Source: Cyanophora paradoxa (Eukaryota > Glaucocystophyceae > Cyanophorales > Cyanophoraceae). From it: a stretch of DNA of 64,000 bases. Position 1 is the first letter of the stretch. The number at the start of each line of letters is the position of its first letter. A program made the translations under genes and the position numbers. Location of the stretch: assembly GCA_004431415.1 (NCBI GenBank), contig QPMI01000477.1:62001-126000 (forward strand), in the 5' to 3' direction. Of the stretch, positions 9,805-19,370 are shown piece by piece. The notes below the pieces were generated by a model. That model was given only the letters and a program-made list of their open reading frames with translations. It made no database searches and was not told the origin of the DNA.

Positions 9805-10381
9805 AATTCGCTTCAGACACATAAGGCGTTGCGGGCTTTACAGCAGCGTCATCGAGAGCTTGTGAAGCCTTCTCTTTTTCGTTTTTGAGATAGCGTAAAT
9901 CAGGTGCATCCATCACTCTTGTCTTAAACATTTCGCTTCGCAACATCTCACGAATTTTAGCTCTCTCTTGCTTGTCTTTTACGTAGCTCTCGATATTAGC
10001 CGATCGAGCCTCGAGATCTCGCAATTTAGCAGCTAGTTCATCAAATTGTGACTTTGATACCGTTGGTTGTTTAATCTTAGGACCTGAATAGCGTGGTTCA
10101 GAGGCCATGGCTTGGATAATTCTAGCAGCATCATCATCGATATCAGACTGCATTTCGTTTACAATTTTGACCTGGCTTTGTCGATCGTCAACCGCACTTG
10201 CATTAGCTGCTGCCGAGGCGATCGTTTTCGCTACAGGGGCATTTAATTGGGGGTTACTTGCGAGTTCCCCGCTAGGATTAGCAACAGCTGCGCCTTCAGT
10301 CGACCCACTTTCAACTAGTGGTTCAACAACATTAACCTTGCGTCTTTCACGATAACCCTTTTTAGGAATCCCGCGACCCAT
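9752..10381 (-). CDS. Ala/Ser-rich coiled-coil protein, last gene of the capsid block
   Basis: 209 aa, not recognised. The N-terminus is basic (MGRGIPKKGYRERRK), the middle is a low-complexity Ala-rich linker, and residues about 110-180 are charged and helical with heptad-like spacing (FDELAAKLRDLEARSANIES). It lies just downstream of the packaging ATPase on the same strand, 9 bp away, so a virion core, scaffold or minor structural role is plausible. It shows no protease motif. Confidence 0.6.
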   Translation of the reverse strand: MGRGIPKKGYRERRKVNVVEPLVESGSTEGAAVANPSGELASNPQLNAPVAKTIASAAANASAVDDRQSQVKIVNEMQSDIDDDAARIIQAMASEPRYSGPKIKQPTVSKSQFDELAAKLRDLEARSANIESYVKDKQERAKIREMLRSEMFKTRVMDAPDLRYLKNEKEKASQALDDAAVKPATPYVSEANSTSSQMKGALGGRRIRL

Positions 10382-10390
10382 CTTATTTTA

Positions 10391-11131
10391 TTAAGATAAG
10401 ATTTTAAAACGCTTCTTTTTGGGAATAGGCGTTGACTCTTCTTTCTTAGACTCTTCTTGTCTTAGCCATTTAGAGAAACGAAAACTCTTATCTTCGACAG
10501 CTTTATCAACGTACCAGGCCGTATCGTACTTGGTCCCATCAAGGACTAGACACTGATAATCATGCGCCCACTTTTCGAACATGGCTATAAACTCATCCTT
10601 TGGTAGGTGAGAAAACTCTCTATATATTGCCTCAAGTTCGGTGTGATTTGAATAGCTAAAGAAAAAGCAGTAATCACTGTTCGATCTTATAGATTGACTC
10701 AATGCTGTTAGCTTTTGCGTCATAAGAATCGTACTTATATTAAAATGACGACCTTGTGTAAAAAGTCGATTAACGGTCTTGCTATTTCGCAGATCAACAG
10801 TTTCAGAGGCAGCAACGAGATCATCCAATACAAGCAATATCTGCGGCGCTTTCTTTTTGTTTTCAATCAAATTGCGCTGTGAATCAATGATTTCTGCAAC
10901 GATAGATGGCTGAAAATCGTCGTAAAGCTCTTTAGTTATTGCAGAGTATTCACCATTGAATTTGGTGGCAGTGAAAACGACGACTCGGTTGATCTTTGGA
11001 TAGAGCAGTCGAAGCAGATGCTTTGTGCAATAGAAGGATTTGCCGCTATTAGACTTTGAAATAAACAGGGCCTTAAAAGGAACCCTCATTTCTCCCGGCT
11101 GGAACTTTGCGAGTTCTTGAGACGGATCCAT
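10391..11131 (-). CDS. A32-like genome-packaging ATPase
   Basis: 246 aa from the ATG at 11131, chosen because upstream residues are unlike the family. The Walker A is SKSNSGKS (25-32), with Ser in place of the usual first Gly. Walker B is ILLVLDDL (D103, D104), followed by a sensor segment GRHFNISTILMTQ. This is the FtsK/HerA-superfamily ATPase that pumps DNA into the capsid in Polintons, virophages and giant viruses. It lies 25 bp after the major capsid gene in the same orientation. Confidence 0.9.
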   Translation of the reverse strand: MDPSQELAKFQPGEMRVPFKALFISKSNSGKSFYCTKHLLRLLYPKINRVVVFTATKFNGEYSAITKELYDDFQPSIVAEIIDSQRNLIENKKKAPQILLVLDDLVAASETVDLRNSKTVNRLFTQGRHFNISTILMTQKLTALSQSIRSNSDYCFFFSYSNHTELEAIYREFSHLPKDEFIAMFEKWAHDYQCLVLDGTKYDTAWYVDKAVEDKSFRFSKWLRQEESKKEESTPIPKKKRFKILS

Positions 11132-11156
11132 CAAAAAATAAACTACCGAGATACGA

Positions 11157-12545
11157 CTAGAGGTTGACCTTGCGAAGCCCTGCAGCATCAACAATTAGGA
11201 CAGTGTGCAGGAGTGCTCGTACCTGAACGTAGATCTTGTTGTTTGCATCGTATGCAGCAGGGTTCATGATATTCAGGAAGCAGCTGCTGCTGTTGGTGAG
11301 ATCAACAAAACCAGTTTGAGCAGCATTTCGAATCGATTTATCTCCACTAATGCAAAATGGCAAACCAGTCAGAACATATCTGTTAAGAGGCGCGTCTAGA
11401 TTTGAGCACTTGAACACATCAGCGATGAGTTCAGCACCTTGCAATAGAGGAACAGGCTCGTTTGAATAAAGCCGCTGGCCATTCAATTCGCAGGAAATAG
11501 TTATATCACGAGTATTTGCCTCGGTTTTGAGGACACTGTGTTTTCCGTCAGTTTGGTTCATATTTGTCTGCTTACGAATGCTAACAAAAAGGCCATAGCA
11601 GAGCCCACTGATTTGAGACAGATTAATTCTGGTTGGCGCACCAGCACCAGCATAAGTAATTGAATCAGCATCAACCCAGCCGACATCGGTAGCGGGAATT
11701 GCGATTCCAGACGTTTTGACTTTCTCAATCACCTGGGCAAAAGTGGCCTCATCAACGTTGATGCAATGAGCAATAATCTTTGGATTCGAAAGCTCCGGAT
11801 TGGCAGGGGTGACACTGAGAACATTGGGAGTTATATTCTGGCCGATGTTTGCAGGGGATGCAGCAGCAGCTCCCACGCTCCCAAGTCCATCTTCTTTAGA
11901 AGCATCACCGCCTATGGCATATTCTGTTACAAACCTACCACCATAGCTGGTTTCGACGAAGCCCTGGGCACGATCACGGAACCAAACCTCGACGGAAACC
12001 TCGCCAGATAGAGCACCAATCGGAAGCACAGAACCCTCCCAGGGACAGGGGATTTTTACACTGAAAATACCTCCAGTGCGATTGCTCCCCTGAGGTGGTG
12101 TTCCATGGAGCCAGCCACCGGATCGGTACTTCTTTTTAAGCTGAGCATCATCATTGAAAATCAGAGCGCTGTGAACAAGCCAGTCCTCGGGGACAATGTA
12201 GCTGTAGGAAGCATATTTGATTTCGATTCGCTTTACGAGAGCACCAACCGATCGCAAATAACCAGTGCGAACCAGGTCAGTGTCACCAGTAAATGCTGTC
12301 AGCTCGGGAAGGGTAAACTGGAGTTCGAGCCCCTGAAGGAAATTGTAGCGGGGCAGGAAATAAGTAACCCTCTTTCCGAAGCAGTCTCCATAGTCATTGC
12401 TTGGGTTGACAACAACACGCACAGGCTTTGTTTGGCTGGTTAGACCTAACATAAGCTCATTGTTCATGAAGAAGTCCTTTGCTTCCTGCGGAGTTGTCAG
12501 GAGCTCTTTGAGACCGAGCCGCTGCAAGTTTTGGGTAACATCCAT
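11157..12545 (-). CDS. Double-jelly-roll major capsid protein
   Basis: 462 aa. The N-terminal signature FGKRVTYFLPRYNFLQGLELQFTLP (about 55-80, written in part) is the typical first strands of viral double-jelly-roll hexons: an Asn-Asp-Tyr-Gly lead, F-G-K-V, then an L-x-F-T-L-P strand. Later segments alternate predicted beta strands with Gly/Pro/Asn loops, as expected for two jelly rolls. It is flanked by the penton gene upstream and the packaging ATPase downstream on the same strand, the usual morphogenesis order. A TATATA element lies just upstream of the ATG. Confidence 0.88.
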   Translation of the reverse strand: MDVTQNLQRLGLKELLTTPQEAKDFFMNNELMLGLTSQTKPVRVVVNPSNDYGDCFGKRVTYFLPRYNFLQGLELQFTLPELTAFTGDTDLVRTGYLRSVGALVKRIEIKYASYSYIVPEDWLVHSALIFNDDAQLKKKYRSGGWLHGTPPQGSNRTGGIFSVKIPCPWEGSVLPIGALSGEVSVEVWFRDRAQGFVETSYGGRFVTEYAIGGDASKEDGLGSVGAAAASPANIGQNITPNVLSVTPANPELSNPKIIAHCINVDEATFAQVIEKVKTSGIAIPATDVGWVDADSITYAGAGAPTRINLSQISGLCYGLFVSIRKQTNMNQTDGKHSVLKTEANTRDITISCELNGQRLYSNEPVPLLQGAELIADVFKCSNLDAPLNRYVLTGLPFCISGDKSIRNAAQTGFVDLTNSSSCFLNIMNPAAYDANNKIYVQVRALLHTVLIVDAAGLRKVNL

Positions 12546-12617
12546 TGAAGTATATAATTGCAGTGAAAGAAAATAATTTCGGACGAAGTCAGGGGCCTTC
12601 TGGCTCCGCCGCTTAGC

Positions 12618-13574
12618 TCAATTTGACGAATTGATCCAAGGATATGTCTTTGACCTTTTCTGGAGCTGAAGCTTTGCAAGCTCGTAGACAACATCCCCAT
12701 TGGGTTCGTCTGGACCATAACGAATTTCGAGAATAAATGAGACAGGAGCTCCATTTAAATCAGCAATTCGCTGCATAAAATCGTAAATTTCAATAGTCAC
12801 AGAGTAGAGGTCCAGCTTTGAATAAACATACTTATACAAAGGAGTTGCTTCAGTAGAATCGTAGTAGGCCGTCTCACCAGGACGAAGGCTATTTGGAATG
12901 CTAATTTTGGCAAAGAAGCCAGGTATTGAAGTATTGGGCATACTGACAAGGTCACCAATTTCAGGAATGCGAAGGAGCACATGATCATCGGGAGTGACAT
13001 CAGGTTCATAAGCGCCCTCTATATATTGAACATCGACAGATAAATCCTTCGACCGGATCGGTAGAATTGATCTCAGCCCTAGAAGCTTTGCAGTTCTTTG
13101 AGCCCTTGCAACAGCCTGGTAGTTTCTGACTTCCCGCCCACCCTGGTTAGGTGGCAACATCAGAGCAATAAAGAACTCGAAGCTAGCTGTGAACCCTATT
13201 AATTTAACCGCTGAATTATACGTGCACGTGATACCAGTCCCCGTCAACCTTTCGTTTATCTTTGTCACAAGCGAGGTGACGTCGTAATTTCCAGGTGGAA
13301 TCGCAATGTTATTCCACGCACCAAAGCCTGGCTGAGGTGGGTCTGGTCCCTCATTTGCAGGATCATATTTGCACCAATATATATAGGTGTCAAAGACCAA
13401 ATCCTCTGCTGGATCGAGTATATCAATTGTGCTCATTGTGTTGGGGATCTCAGCTGATACCAAGCGCACAGCTTTCACATCCTGATAAACTTTAGGCAGT
13501 CTTACTTTAAATTTTGAGGTGGATGTCAGCTCATCCGCTTGGTGGCTTGCAATGCAGACGTAGTCCGTTGGCAT
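12618..13574 (-). CDS. Minor capsid (penton) protein 1
   Basis: 318 aa from the ATG at 13574; an open frame runs further upstream but overlaps the divergent gene. The N-terminus SKFKVRLPKVYQDVKAVRLV and SAEIPNT carry the conserved penton opening (short strand, then V-x-L-V-S-A-E-I-P-N). The IPPGNYDV strand and a C-terminal SVTIEIYDFMQRIADLNGAP...FILEIRY block complete the single-jelly-roll pattern of Polinton and virophage vertex proteins. The start is preceded by TATAAAAAAG and lies 28 bp from the start of a divergent second penton gene. Confidence 0.85.
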   Translation of the reverse strand: MPTDYVCIASHQADELTSTSKFKVRLPKVYQDVKAVRLVSAEIPNTMSTIDILDPAEDLVFDTYIYWCKYDPANEGPDPPQPGFGAWNNIAIPPGNYDVTSLVTKINERLTGTGITCTYNSAVKLIGFTASFEFFIALMLPPNQGGREVRNYQAVARAQRTAKLLGLRSILPIRSKDLSVDVQYIEGAYEPDVTPDDHVLLRIPEIGDLVSMPNTSIPGFFAKISIPNSLRPGETAYYDSTEATPLYKYVYSKLDLYSVTIEIYDFMQRIADLNGAPVSFILEIRYGPDEPNGDVVYELAKLQLQKRSKTYPWINSSN

Positions 13575-13602
13575 CTTTTTTATATCAGTTAGAGAATAAA
13601 AA
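13575..13602. promoter_or_regulatory. 28-bp divergent promoter between penton genes
   Basis: Both penton ATGs lie within 28 bp. The minus-strand start is preceded by GATATAAAAAAG and the plus-strand start by GAGAATAAAAA. Such spacing forces very short leaders, suggesting coordinated late transcription. Confidence 0.45.
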
Positions 13603-14519
13603 ATGGTCGAAGACAAGCATCGACGCTGCGCCAGGCTCAGCTTTGACAGTAGAGACAGAAGGCCAATCGATTCAGAGGCAAACTTTGTGCTAGAAATAAA
13701 TGAACCTATAATCAATCCAGTTGCTGTTCGACTTACCCAGTGTGAGTTCGCAAACAGCCTTTACACGAGCATTAGAGATGAGTATCTTTCGATCACCTTC
13801 CCAACATTTGGACGGAAAATCTGGCAGTTTTTGAGCCTGGTATAATTACTACTGCAAATATGGGCGAAACAGATCTTTACAACTTTGGCCTATCGTTTAA
13901 GTTTGAACTGGGGGGAATCGTAATGGCATATTTCAAATTGTTTCGGGACCCAGAGACACTGAAGATGTCTGCCTATTGCAACCGTTCCTGCACAGTCACC
14001 TGCCAGTTCAAAGCTCTATCGAATCTGCTAGGGCTGAACCGATATGAGTCTCTCCAGCTGTCTCCTATCGTGTTTGAAGGAGGGAAAAGATCAGTAACTG
14101 CAGCTGAGCGATATCTCGAGGTTGCTGGCATTCCAGTAACACCTTCACACCCTGAATATGGCGTGGATTTCACCGAAAGAATGCGGAGTGAGCCACTTGG
14201 TTATGCTGTCGAATTTCCAAAGATAATTGACATGAACAGCGACCAGTATCTATTCCTTGTCTGTGAAGAGCTTCGACCATTTGCTTCAAAGCTTCGCCGT
14301 GGGGCCAAAACAATGTGCAACTACGGGCTTGCTCGAATTCAAATGAGTCAGGACGTTGGCAAATTCGTTTATATAAATCAGGATCATCAAGGCGAATGGA
14401 TCTCCATCGAAGAGCGTCTTGTGCTGACTTCCTTGCGACTGCGCATTGTAGACAGAGATGGTGATGATGTATTACTGAATGGATTGCCATGGTCTGGGGA
14501 GCTCCAGTTCATCACTTAG
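13603..14519 (+). pseudogene. Minor capsid (penton) protein 2, split by a frameshift
   Basis: Two open frames cover one penton-like protein. 13603-13845 has the penton opening (ANFVLEINEPIINPVAVRLT, then QCEFANSL). 13860-14519 has the body and the C-terminal strand block ending LRIVDRDGDDVLLNGLPW. Reading frame 3 upstream of 13860 stays open through the overlap and continues the same fold, so one indel near 13800-13815 separates the halves. It could be a disabling mutation, a sequencing error, or programmed slippage. Homology to penton 1 is at fold level, so it may be a second vertex or spike-base protein. Confidence 0.7.
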
Positions 14520-14703
14520 GGAAAGTCGCCAGAGTCGCAGACAAGCAGCGACCGCTGCGCCAAACTGATTTGAAAAGTCGCAGACAAGCCGAAGGCAAGG
14601 AGCCCGAAGGGCAAGAATGCCCATCTTGGCTTTCGCCTTCTTGGCTCCGCACAGCTCGGCTGTGCCTCCGCCCCGTTTTATTTCTTGGCACAATATATAA
14701 AAA

Positions 14704-15066
14704 ATGTCGCAGTTGATGCCCATAGCTCAGATTGAAAAGTACTTACCGTTGATGCGGGACAAAAAAGTATCACTTGTTGCGATTGGAGATAAGCCAAGCA
14801 CACAAACAAACCTAGGTTTTCTGCAAGCTTACCGCCGATTTGGTCCTGACGGAATCAAAAAGGAGCTCGCAACCAAAAACAGTCGGCAGACAAGCAGCCT
14901 CGGCGGCGCCCAAACTTGGTATCAGCGAAGAGAGAATTACATTAAGAGGCGACTGGGAGGGCGTAATGGAGCACCATTTTGGGAGAAAGATAAATCTGGC
15001 AGAACTATTCCAACACGTCTTGGACTCTCTCTGATTTCCTGGGCATTCATGCCGCCGCCTAATTAA
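14704..15066 (+). CDS. Small WYQRRENY / PTRLGLSLISWAF-motif protein
   Basis: 120 aa. The C-terminal half has a compact motif: TWYQRRENYIKRRLGG, a short linker with W, then PTRLGLSLISWAF. Similar small proteins (tryptophan-arginine motif followed by P-T-R-x-L-A-L-I-W-A) occur in large DNA viruses and virophages of protists; the function is unknown. A TATATAA lies about 10 bp before the ATG. The GC-rich words GTCGCAGACAAG at 14535 and 14577 in the upstream spacer recur in altered form inside this gene near 14882. Confidence 0.55.
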   Translation: MSQLMPIAQIEKYLPLMRDKKVSLVAIGDKPSTQTNLGFLQAYRRFGPDGIKKELATKNSRQTSSLGGAQTWYQRRENYIKRRLGGRNGAPFWEKDKSGRTIPTRLGLSLISWAFMPPPN

Positions 15067-15325
15067 TGTAACGTCCCCGGAAATCAAGCCGGAATGCATT
15101 CACATTTATAAATTCGTTTGTTATAATTTGCACATAGTTATATACCTGTGGGGTGATCAAGTGCGAGTCACTATGCATTAGATCGAAGCCTGTCATAGAT
15201 GGGTTTGCAGCAAGCACATTTGCTAGGACCGTGTTTTCAAATAGTGCCCCGTCTCGTAAATATCCTAAATTGGTCAGAATGCTGAAATTAAATAGAACTC
15301 CGGCGGCAAAGGCTGGCCCATACAT
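15059..15325 (-). CDS. Hypothetical 88-aa protein
   Basis: Not recognised. The N-terminus is moderately hydrophobic (FAAGVLFNFSILTNLGYL) and could be a membrane or peripheral segment; the rest is polar. It starts 2 bp after the patatin-like gene ends, in the same direction, and its stop overlaps the convergent gene at 14704-15066 by 8 bp. Tight packing supports a real gene. Confidence 0.5.
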   Translation of the reverse strand: MYGPAFAAGVLFNFSILTNLGYLRDGALFENTVLANVLAANPSMTGFDLMHSDSHLITPQVYNYVQIITNEFINVNAFRLDFRGRYIN

Positions 15326-15327
15326 AA

Positions 15328-16542
15328 TTATTTGATGTAGCTCAAAAGGCTTTGGAAACTCGACTTTAATCCAGGATTAGGTAAAGTGCCCCCTTGGAAC
15401 CCTGTTGAGTTAGGTCGAACGTGAGAAGGTGGGTGCAATTCCTCAAAGTCGTTGCTTGTGATGTTTGCATCTGGAATTATAAACCAGTTGACATCAAATG
15501 GCGGCTCAACTGTTAAGGTAGACGATATGATAAGTCTCTCATCGTTCAGTATGTCGTAGTTCGCCAGTAGAAAGCTACAGAGTGCATTTATTTTGTTACT
15601 GATTTCGGTTTGTTTCAGCCATAAATCAGTTGTGGAAATCAAATAAGAAATATTCGAAGGCGAGGCATCATCAAGCTTGCTCATGACTGCAGCTGGCAGC
15701 GGAACACTTAAACGCCAGTATCTAGTTAGATTCCTATCTGCATCAACTGGAAGCAGTTCCTGCATTTGAAAGTGCGATTCCAGCTCGCTACCAGCCATTA
15801 GCATAGAAATGATTGGGCTGCCTGAGAGGGATAGAATCCAGCCCAGAGCGCCCCAGCCTGACGTCTCCGCATTTGAAAAGCCTGCAGTCAATTGCTCACT
15901 GGCTTGGACCTCGCCACAGCTAATGCTCACAAGAACAATTGGATCCTCTGCATCATAAATTTTGCTGGCGTGGCTGAGTGCAGCAACTGAGGGATTATTC
16001 AAACAGGCGATGGCCCCGTCAACAAGGTTTTTGTCTCCTAGAACCTTCGGTGGAAAGAATGTTGGCGCTGCAGAAGATGCTCTAACTGCATCACGAATCA
16101 GCGTGCTCGAGTATGGCCCATCTTTGGTGAAAACTACGGGCTGCATCCGAACTGTATCAAACGCTGTAATTAATATGTCTTTGGTCGATTCTGCAATTGT
16201 GTAGTCTAGGGCAACGTCTGTGAGCACCGACTCTAGAGGGTTTGCATCATAGCGGCTTCCTGAGAGCAAGCTTGTGAGTGATCTCGGATTTGCAAATATT
16301 ACAGGTAGGTTCGTTTGATATAAACTGAAGATATCACCTGCAGAATATCGATAAGCGAGAACAGAGCCTGGAGTTGATGGGATAGCCAAACCGGCCGCTA
16401 TTATTGCCCCTGTTGAGGTGCCTGCAAAGAAATCAAACAGTTGTGGAATTGCTTTCCCAGTAATCGCCTCGATCCGCTGTAGAATTCGGGCAATGACTAT
16501 GCCACGAGCACCTCCACCTGATAGTGAGAGAATGACCTTCAT
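15328..16542 (-). CDS. Patatin-like phospholipase
   Basis: 404 aa from the ATG at 16542. Oxyanion motif GGGARG (9-14), nucleophile motif GTSTG with Ser43, and catalytic Asp in DGAI (Asp175) give the complete Ser-Asp dyad of patatin-type lipid acyl hydrolases (PLA2-like). No signal peptide is visible. Its place between capsid genes and fibre genes suggests a virion-associated or late function, for example membrane lipid attack at entry or exit. That role is inference. It is divergent from the fibre gene, with 24 bp between start codons. Confidence 0.88.
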   Translation of the reverse strand: MKVILSLSGGGARGIVIARILQRIEAITGKAIPQLFDFFAGTSTGAIIAAGLAIPSTPGSVLAYRYSAGDIFSLYQTNLPVIFANPRSLTSLLSGSRYDANPLESVLTDVALDYTIAESTKDILITAFDTVRMQPVVFTKDGPYSSTLIRDAVRASSAAPTFFPPKVLGDKNLVDGAIACLNNPSVAALSHASKIYDAEDPIVLVSISCGEVQASEQLTAGFSNAETSGWGALGWILSLSGSPIISMLMAGSELESHFQMQELLPVDADRNLTRYWRLSVPLPAAVMSKLDDASPSNISYLISTTDLWLKQTEISNKINALCSFLLANYDILNDERLIISSTLTVEPPFDVNWFIIPDANITSNDFEELHPPSHVRPNSTGFQGGTLPNPGLKSSFQSLLSYIK

Positions 16543-16566
16543 TTTTAAAAGGGGGCTTATATAAAA
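16543..16566. promoter_or_regulatory. 24-bp divergent promoter with TATATAA
   Basis: Only 24 bp separate the ATGs of the lipase (minus) and the long fibre (plus). The segment holds TTATATAAAA reading towards the fibre and TTTTAAAA towards the lipase. TATATAA-like words also precede the genes at 14704 and 21575 and, on the other strand, the capsid gene. Confidence 0.45.
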
Positions 16567-19350
16567 ATGTCCTACATCTTGAAGAAGCCAGTGCCACTTC
16601 GTAAAGCTCCAGATCTCGTGGATGATCGGCATATAAATATTCGCGTATTTGGAAGCATCTTGGCAGACTACAATGCTGATCGTGACATCCACAGGACCGA
16701 GTTTAATCGTCCAGCTGCATTAATTCTGCGCAACTCACATGTTGGCGCCCCGGATATTGCACAGAGATTTTGTCTGGGTCCAGCTGAGAATTATGTTGCT
16801 GAAATAATCGGATCCAGGGCGTTGCCGCGGCACCTGCGAATTGCCTCCTCAGGCACAGTTTCCAAGTATGATTCTGGTAGATTAATCTTTAGGCTCCAAA
16901 ATGATAGAGGGGTCCACACATCAGCTCTACGTCTAATTGATGAATCCAATGCTGTCACAAACAAGACTGCTGCTCAAATTACAGGGCGAATCCTCCTTGG
17001 TGAAGACGCAGGGATATCAGTGCTAGCATCACAAATCCAGCCGTTTCCCTGGGATTTACTTTTTACAGCTGCACGAGAAGCAAATATTCTATTCGGGTTT
17101 GATGTAAATCAAATCGATACCGAGCCAGCCACCAGGTTAGATATTCCTGGATGCACGTTTGGCTCGATCCTGATGGAAGCTGATAGGCACCTGCTCCCCG
17201 CATTGCATGATAGATATGACCTAGGGCTTCGCACCAGGCAGTGGCGAAATATTCATGGAACAAGTATTTACCAAGACGGCAAAAAAGTGATCACTGAACC
17301 GGAGATAATAAACATTTTCAACTACTACTTTGGACCTATTGTCCCTATACCACCTATACCACCTCTTCCAGGGCTACCGAAGCCTCCAACCCCGGATGGA
17401 CCAGGTCGAGAGCGAGTTGCTGACGAGACAGTTCCTTTCGGTCAACATATTGTTAGTTGGGAGCAAGTTCGCAATAAACCTATATTTGAACCGAAAAAAC
17501 AAATAGATGAACAGTATTTACCTCCTGAAATCGATATCGATCTTGATAATATACCGCTTGAATTTCCACCTGAGGATCACAGACATGTTTGGAGTGAGAT
17601 CGATGAGCAACCCGAGTTCGCAAAGTCAGAGCTTCCTGTCACACTAGCTGTCTCTCTCTACAAATCAATCAACACCCCTGAAAGGTTATATTTGAATGAA
17701 CACTATGTCCACAGGCAGGGAATTCGTGCCAACACTGACATGTCAGGCTCTTTGTTTGTACGGATTCCCCGCGAAATGGAGATAGTTGCTGCAGGTGGAA
17801 ATATCGGCTTGCAGGACACATTTCCCAGTATTTATGTTACAAACTACTACGCCTCTGACATCGAAATGACATCTGTTCTCCCTCCTTTTCTCCCTCCTTT
17901 GCCTTCTCTTCCATTAGATCCTCTTGCTCATGCTGATTTTCATTCTGCAATCCAGATCAACGTAACAGATGTTAGCGATTTAGATTCATCAAGACCGAAA
18001 TTAGTTTTCAGCCGAGAACGTCTTTTACCAGATGCTTTAATTGGAAACCGAGATGATTATAAGAAATGTGAAATAGCATGGGTCAAAACGAATTATAATG
18101 GTGGAGTTCCTGAGGGTCTTTTAGAAATAAATCAGAGAGCCGCAGCGAAAAACATTCACAACGAAAACATTTCAAGAGTGGTAACAGAGGATTATCTGAG
18201 AGACAATGGAGCAACAATCATCGCAGGAATTGCTGTGGAGGGTGCTTACCTTCCTCTCACTGGTGGAACTGTCACAGGTGATGTTCATGCTCCGAATTTC
18301 CTTGTTGATACTCCAAATGCTCAGACATTTCCTGTTGTTCACCCAGGTGCTGAATATATATTAGATGCAAACACTCCAATTAGTAGAGTCGAATTACCAA
18401 CGAATTTCACCTTTAATCTTGTGGATGTGTTCCCAAACAGCCATAATCTCATGTATTTCTCTTCTGAGAATTACCTTTCAGGTGCATTTTCGCCCATTGA
18501 ACTCTCCATACCAAAGCAAAAGGTGAGCTACAAAGAACTCACAGATGTCCCGGCAGGATTTAGTGGTAAATGGACTGATATTACGGAGAAGCCAACTTGG
18601 AGTAGTGTAGCATTCACAGGTGATTACTACGATTTATCAAGAATTCCCGATTTCACCACTTATATACCTCGTTGGATTGATCAAAGTGTAATTATATCAG
18701 AATCTACACTCCCTTTCAATGGGACATGGGATAGACTATTTACTAAGCCGAATTTGCATGCTGTTGCCACAAGTGGTGATTACAACGATTTAACTAACAC
18801 CCCTATTGCACCGACCTTGCATGCTGTGGCTACAAGTGGAGACTACAATGATCTCATTAATACACCAAACTTGCATGCTGTGGCTACAAGCGGGAACTAT
18901 GACGATTTAATTAACACACCCACTTCGCCACCTACTCACAATCACAGCATAGAGTTGCTCACGAATTTCGGTAATTATGTGAATCCAAATGCATATGTGC
19001 AACAAGGGACAGCGGATGTAGTTATACCTAATCAAGTTTATACAGTAGGGCAAGTGTTTACAGCATCAGGAACCGTTACATTTTCTACCCCATATTATAG
19101 TGATCCAATAGTTAATGCTACTCTCGAAAATGATATTATCTTAACAAGTGTCAATTTTACAAACAGCATATATATCTCCGCTGAATTTGTGAGTGGGAAC
19201 CGTGTTGGTTTCAAAAATAAATTCACTTGGATTGCTATATTTACTTGTTACTCGGACATCAATTATACGAATGTGCCCCAAAACGAAAGAACCCTTAAAC
19301 TCCATTGGATTGCTGTCGGACCTCTCCAAAACAATAATATTCTCACGTAA
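16567..19350 (+). CDS. Long fibre protein with phage-tail-fibre-like repeats
   Basis: 927 aa. The N-terminal ~240 aa are mixed beta and may attach to the capsid. A Pro-rich hinge (PIPPIPPLPGLPKPPTP, about 260-275) follows. Further on are tail-fibre words such as VSWEQVRNKP, HRHVWSEIDEQP, YKELTDVP and WTDITEKP, and three near-identical repeats LHAVATSGDYNDLxNTP starting at nt 18754, 18817 and 18871. The D-L-x-N-T/K-P repeat is classic in phage tail fibres. The C-terminal ~130 aa resemble a trimerising tip. A role in host-surface recognition is inferred. It heads a plus-strand fibre cassette. Confidence 0.8.
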   Translation: MSYILKKPVPLRKAPDLVDDRHINIRVFGSILADYNADRDIHRTEFNRPAALILRNSHVGAPDIAQRFCLGPAENYVAEIIGSRALPRHLRIASSGTVSKYDSGRLIFRLQNDRGVHTSALRLIDESNAVTNKTAAQITGRILLGEDAGISVLASQIQPFPWDLLFTAAREANILFGFDVNQIDTEPATRLDIPGCTFGSILMEADRHLLPALHDRYDLGLRTRQWRNIHGTSIYQDGKKVITEPEIINIFNYYFGPIVPIPPIPPLPGLPKPPTPDGPGRERVADETVPFGQHIVSWEQVRNKPIFEPKKQIDEQYLPPEIDIDLDNIPLEFPPEDHRHVWSEIDEQPEFAKSELPVTLAVSLYKSINTPERLYLNEHYVHRQGIRANTDMSGSLFVRIPREMEIVAAGGNIGLQDTFPSIYVTNYYASDIEMTSVLPPFLPPLPSLPLDPLAHADFHSAIQINVTDVSDLDSSRPKLVFSRERLLPDALIGNRDDYKKCEIAWVKTNYNGGVPEGLLEINQRAAAKNIHNENISRVVTEDYLRDNGATIIAGIAVEGAYLPLTGGTVTGDVHAPNFLVDTPNAQTFPVVHPGAEYILDANTPISRVELPTNFTFNLVDVFPNSHNLMYFSSENYLSGAFSPIELSIPKQKVSYKELTDVPAGFSGKWTDITEKPTWSSVAFTGDYYDLSRIPDFTTYIPRWIDQSVIISESTLPFNGTWDRLFTKPNLHAVATSGDYNDLTNTPIAPTLHAVATSGDYNDLINTPNLHAVATSGNYDDLINTPTSPPTHNHSIELLTNFGNYVNPNAYVQQGTADVVIPNQVYTVGQVFTASGTVTFSTPYYSDPIVNATLENDIILTSVNFTNSIYISAEFVSGNRVGFKNKFTWIAIFTCYSDINYTNVPQNERTLKLHWIAVGPLQNNNILT

Positions 19351-19370
19351 TTATAAAGAGCAATTTAAAG

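Noticed and set aside
14520-14703. Possible structured RNA or attachment site in a GC-rich provirus spacer with CAGCTCGGCTG hairpin
   Set aside because: Only one short hairpin and repeated GTCGCAGACAAG words; not enough for a call.
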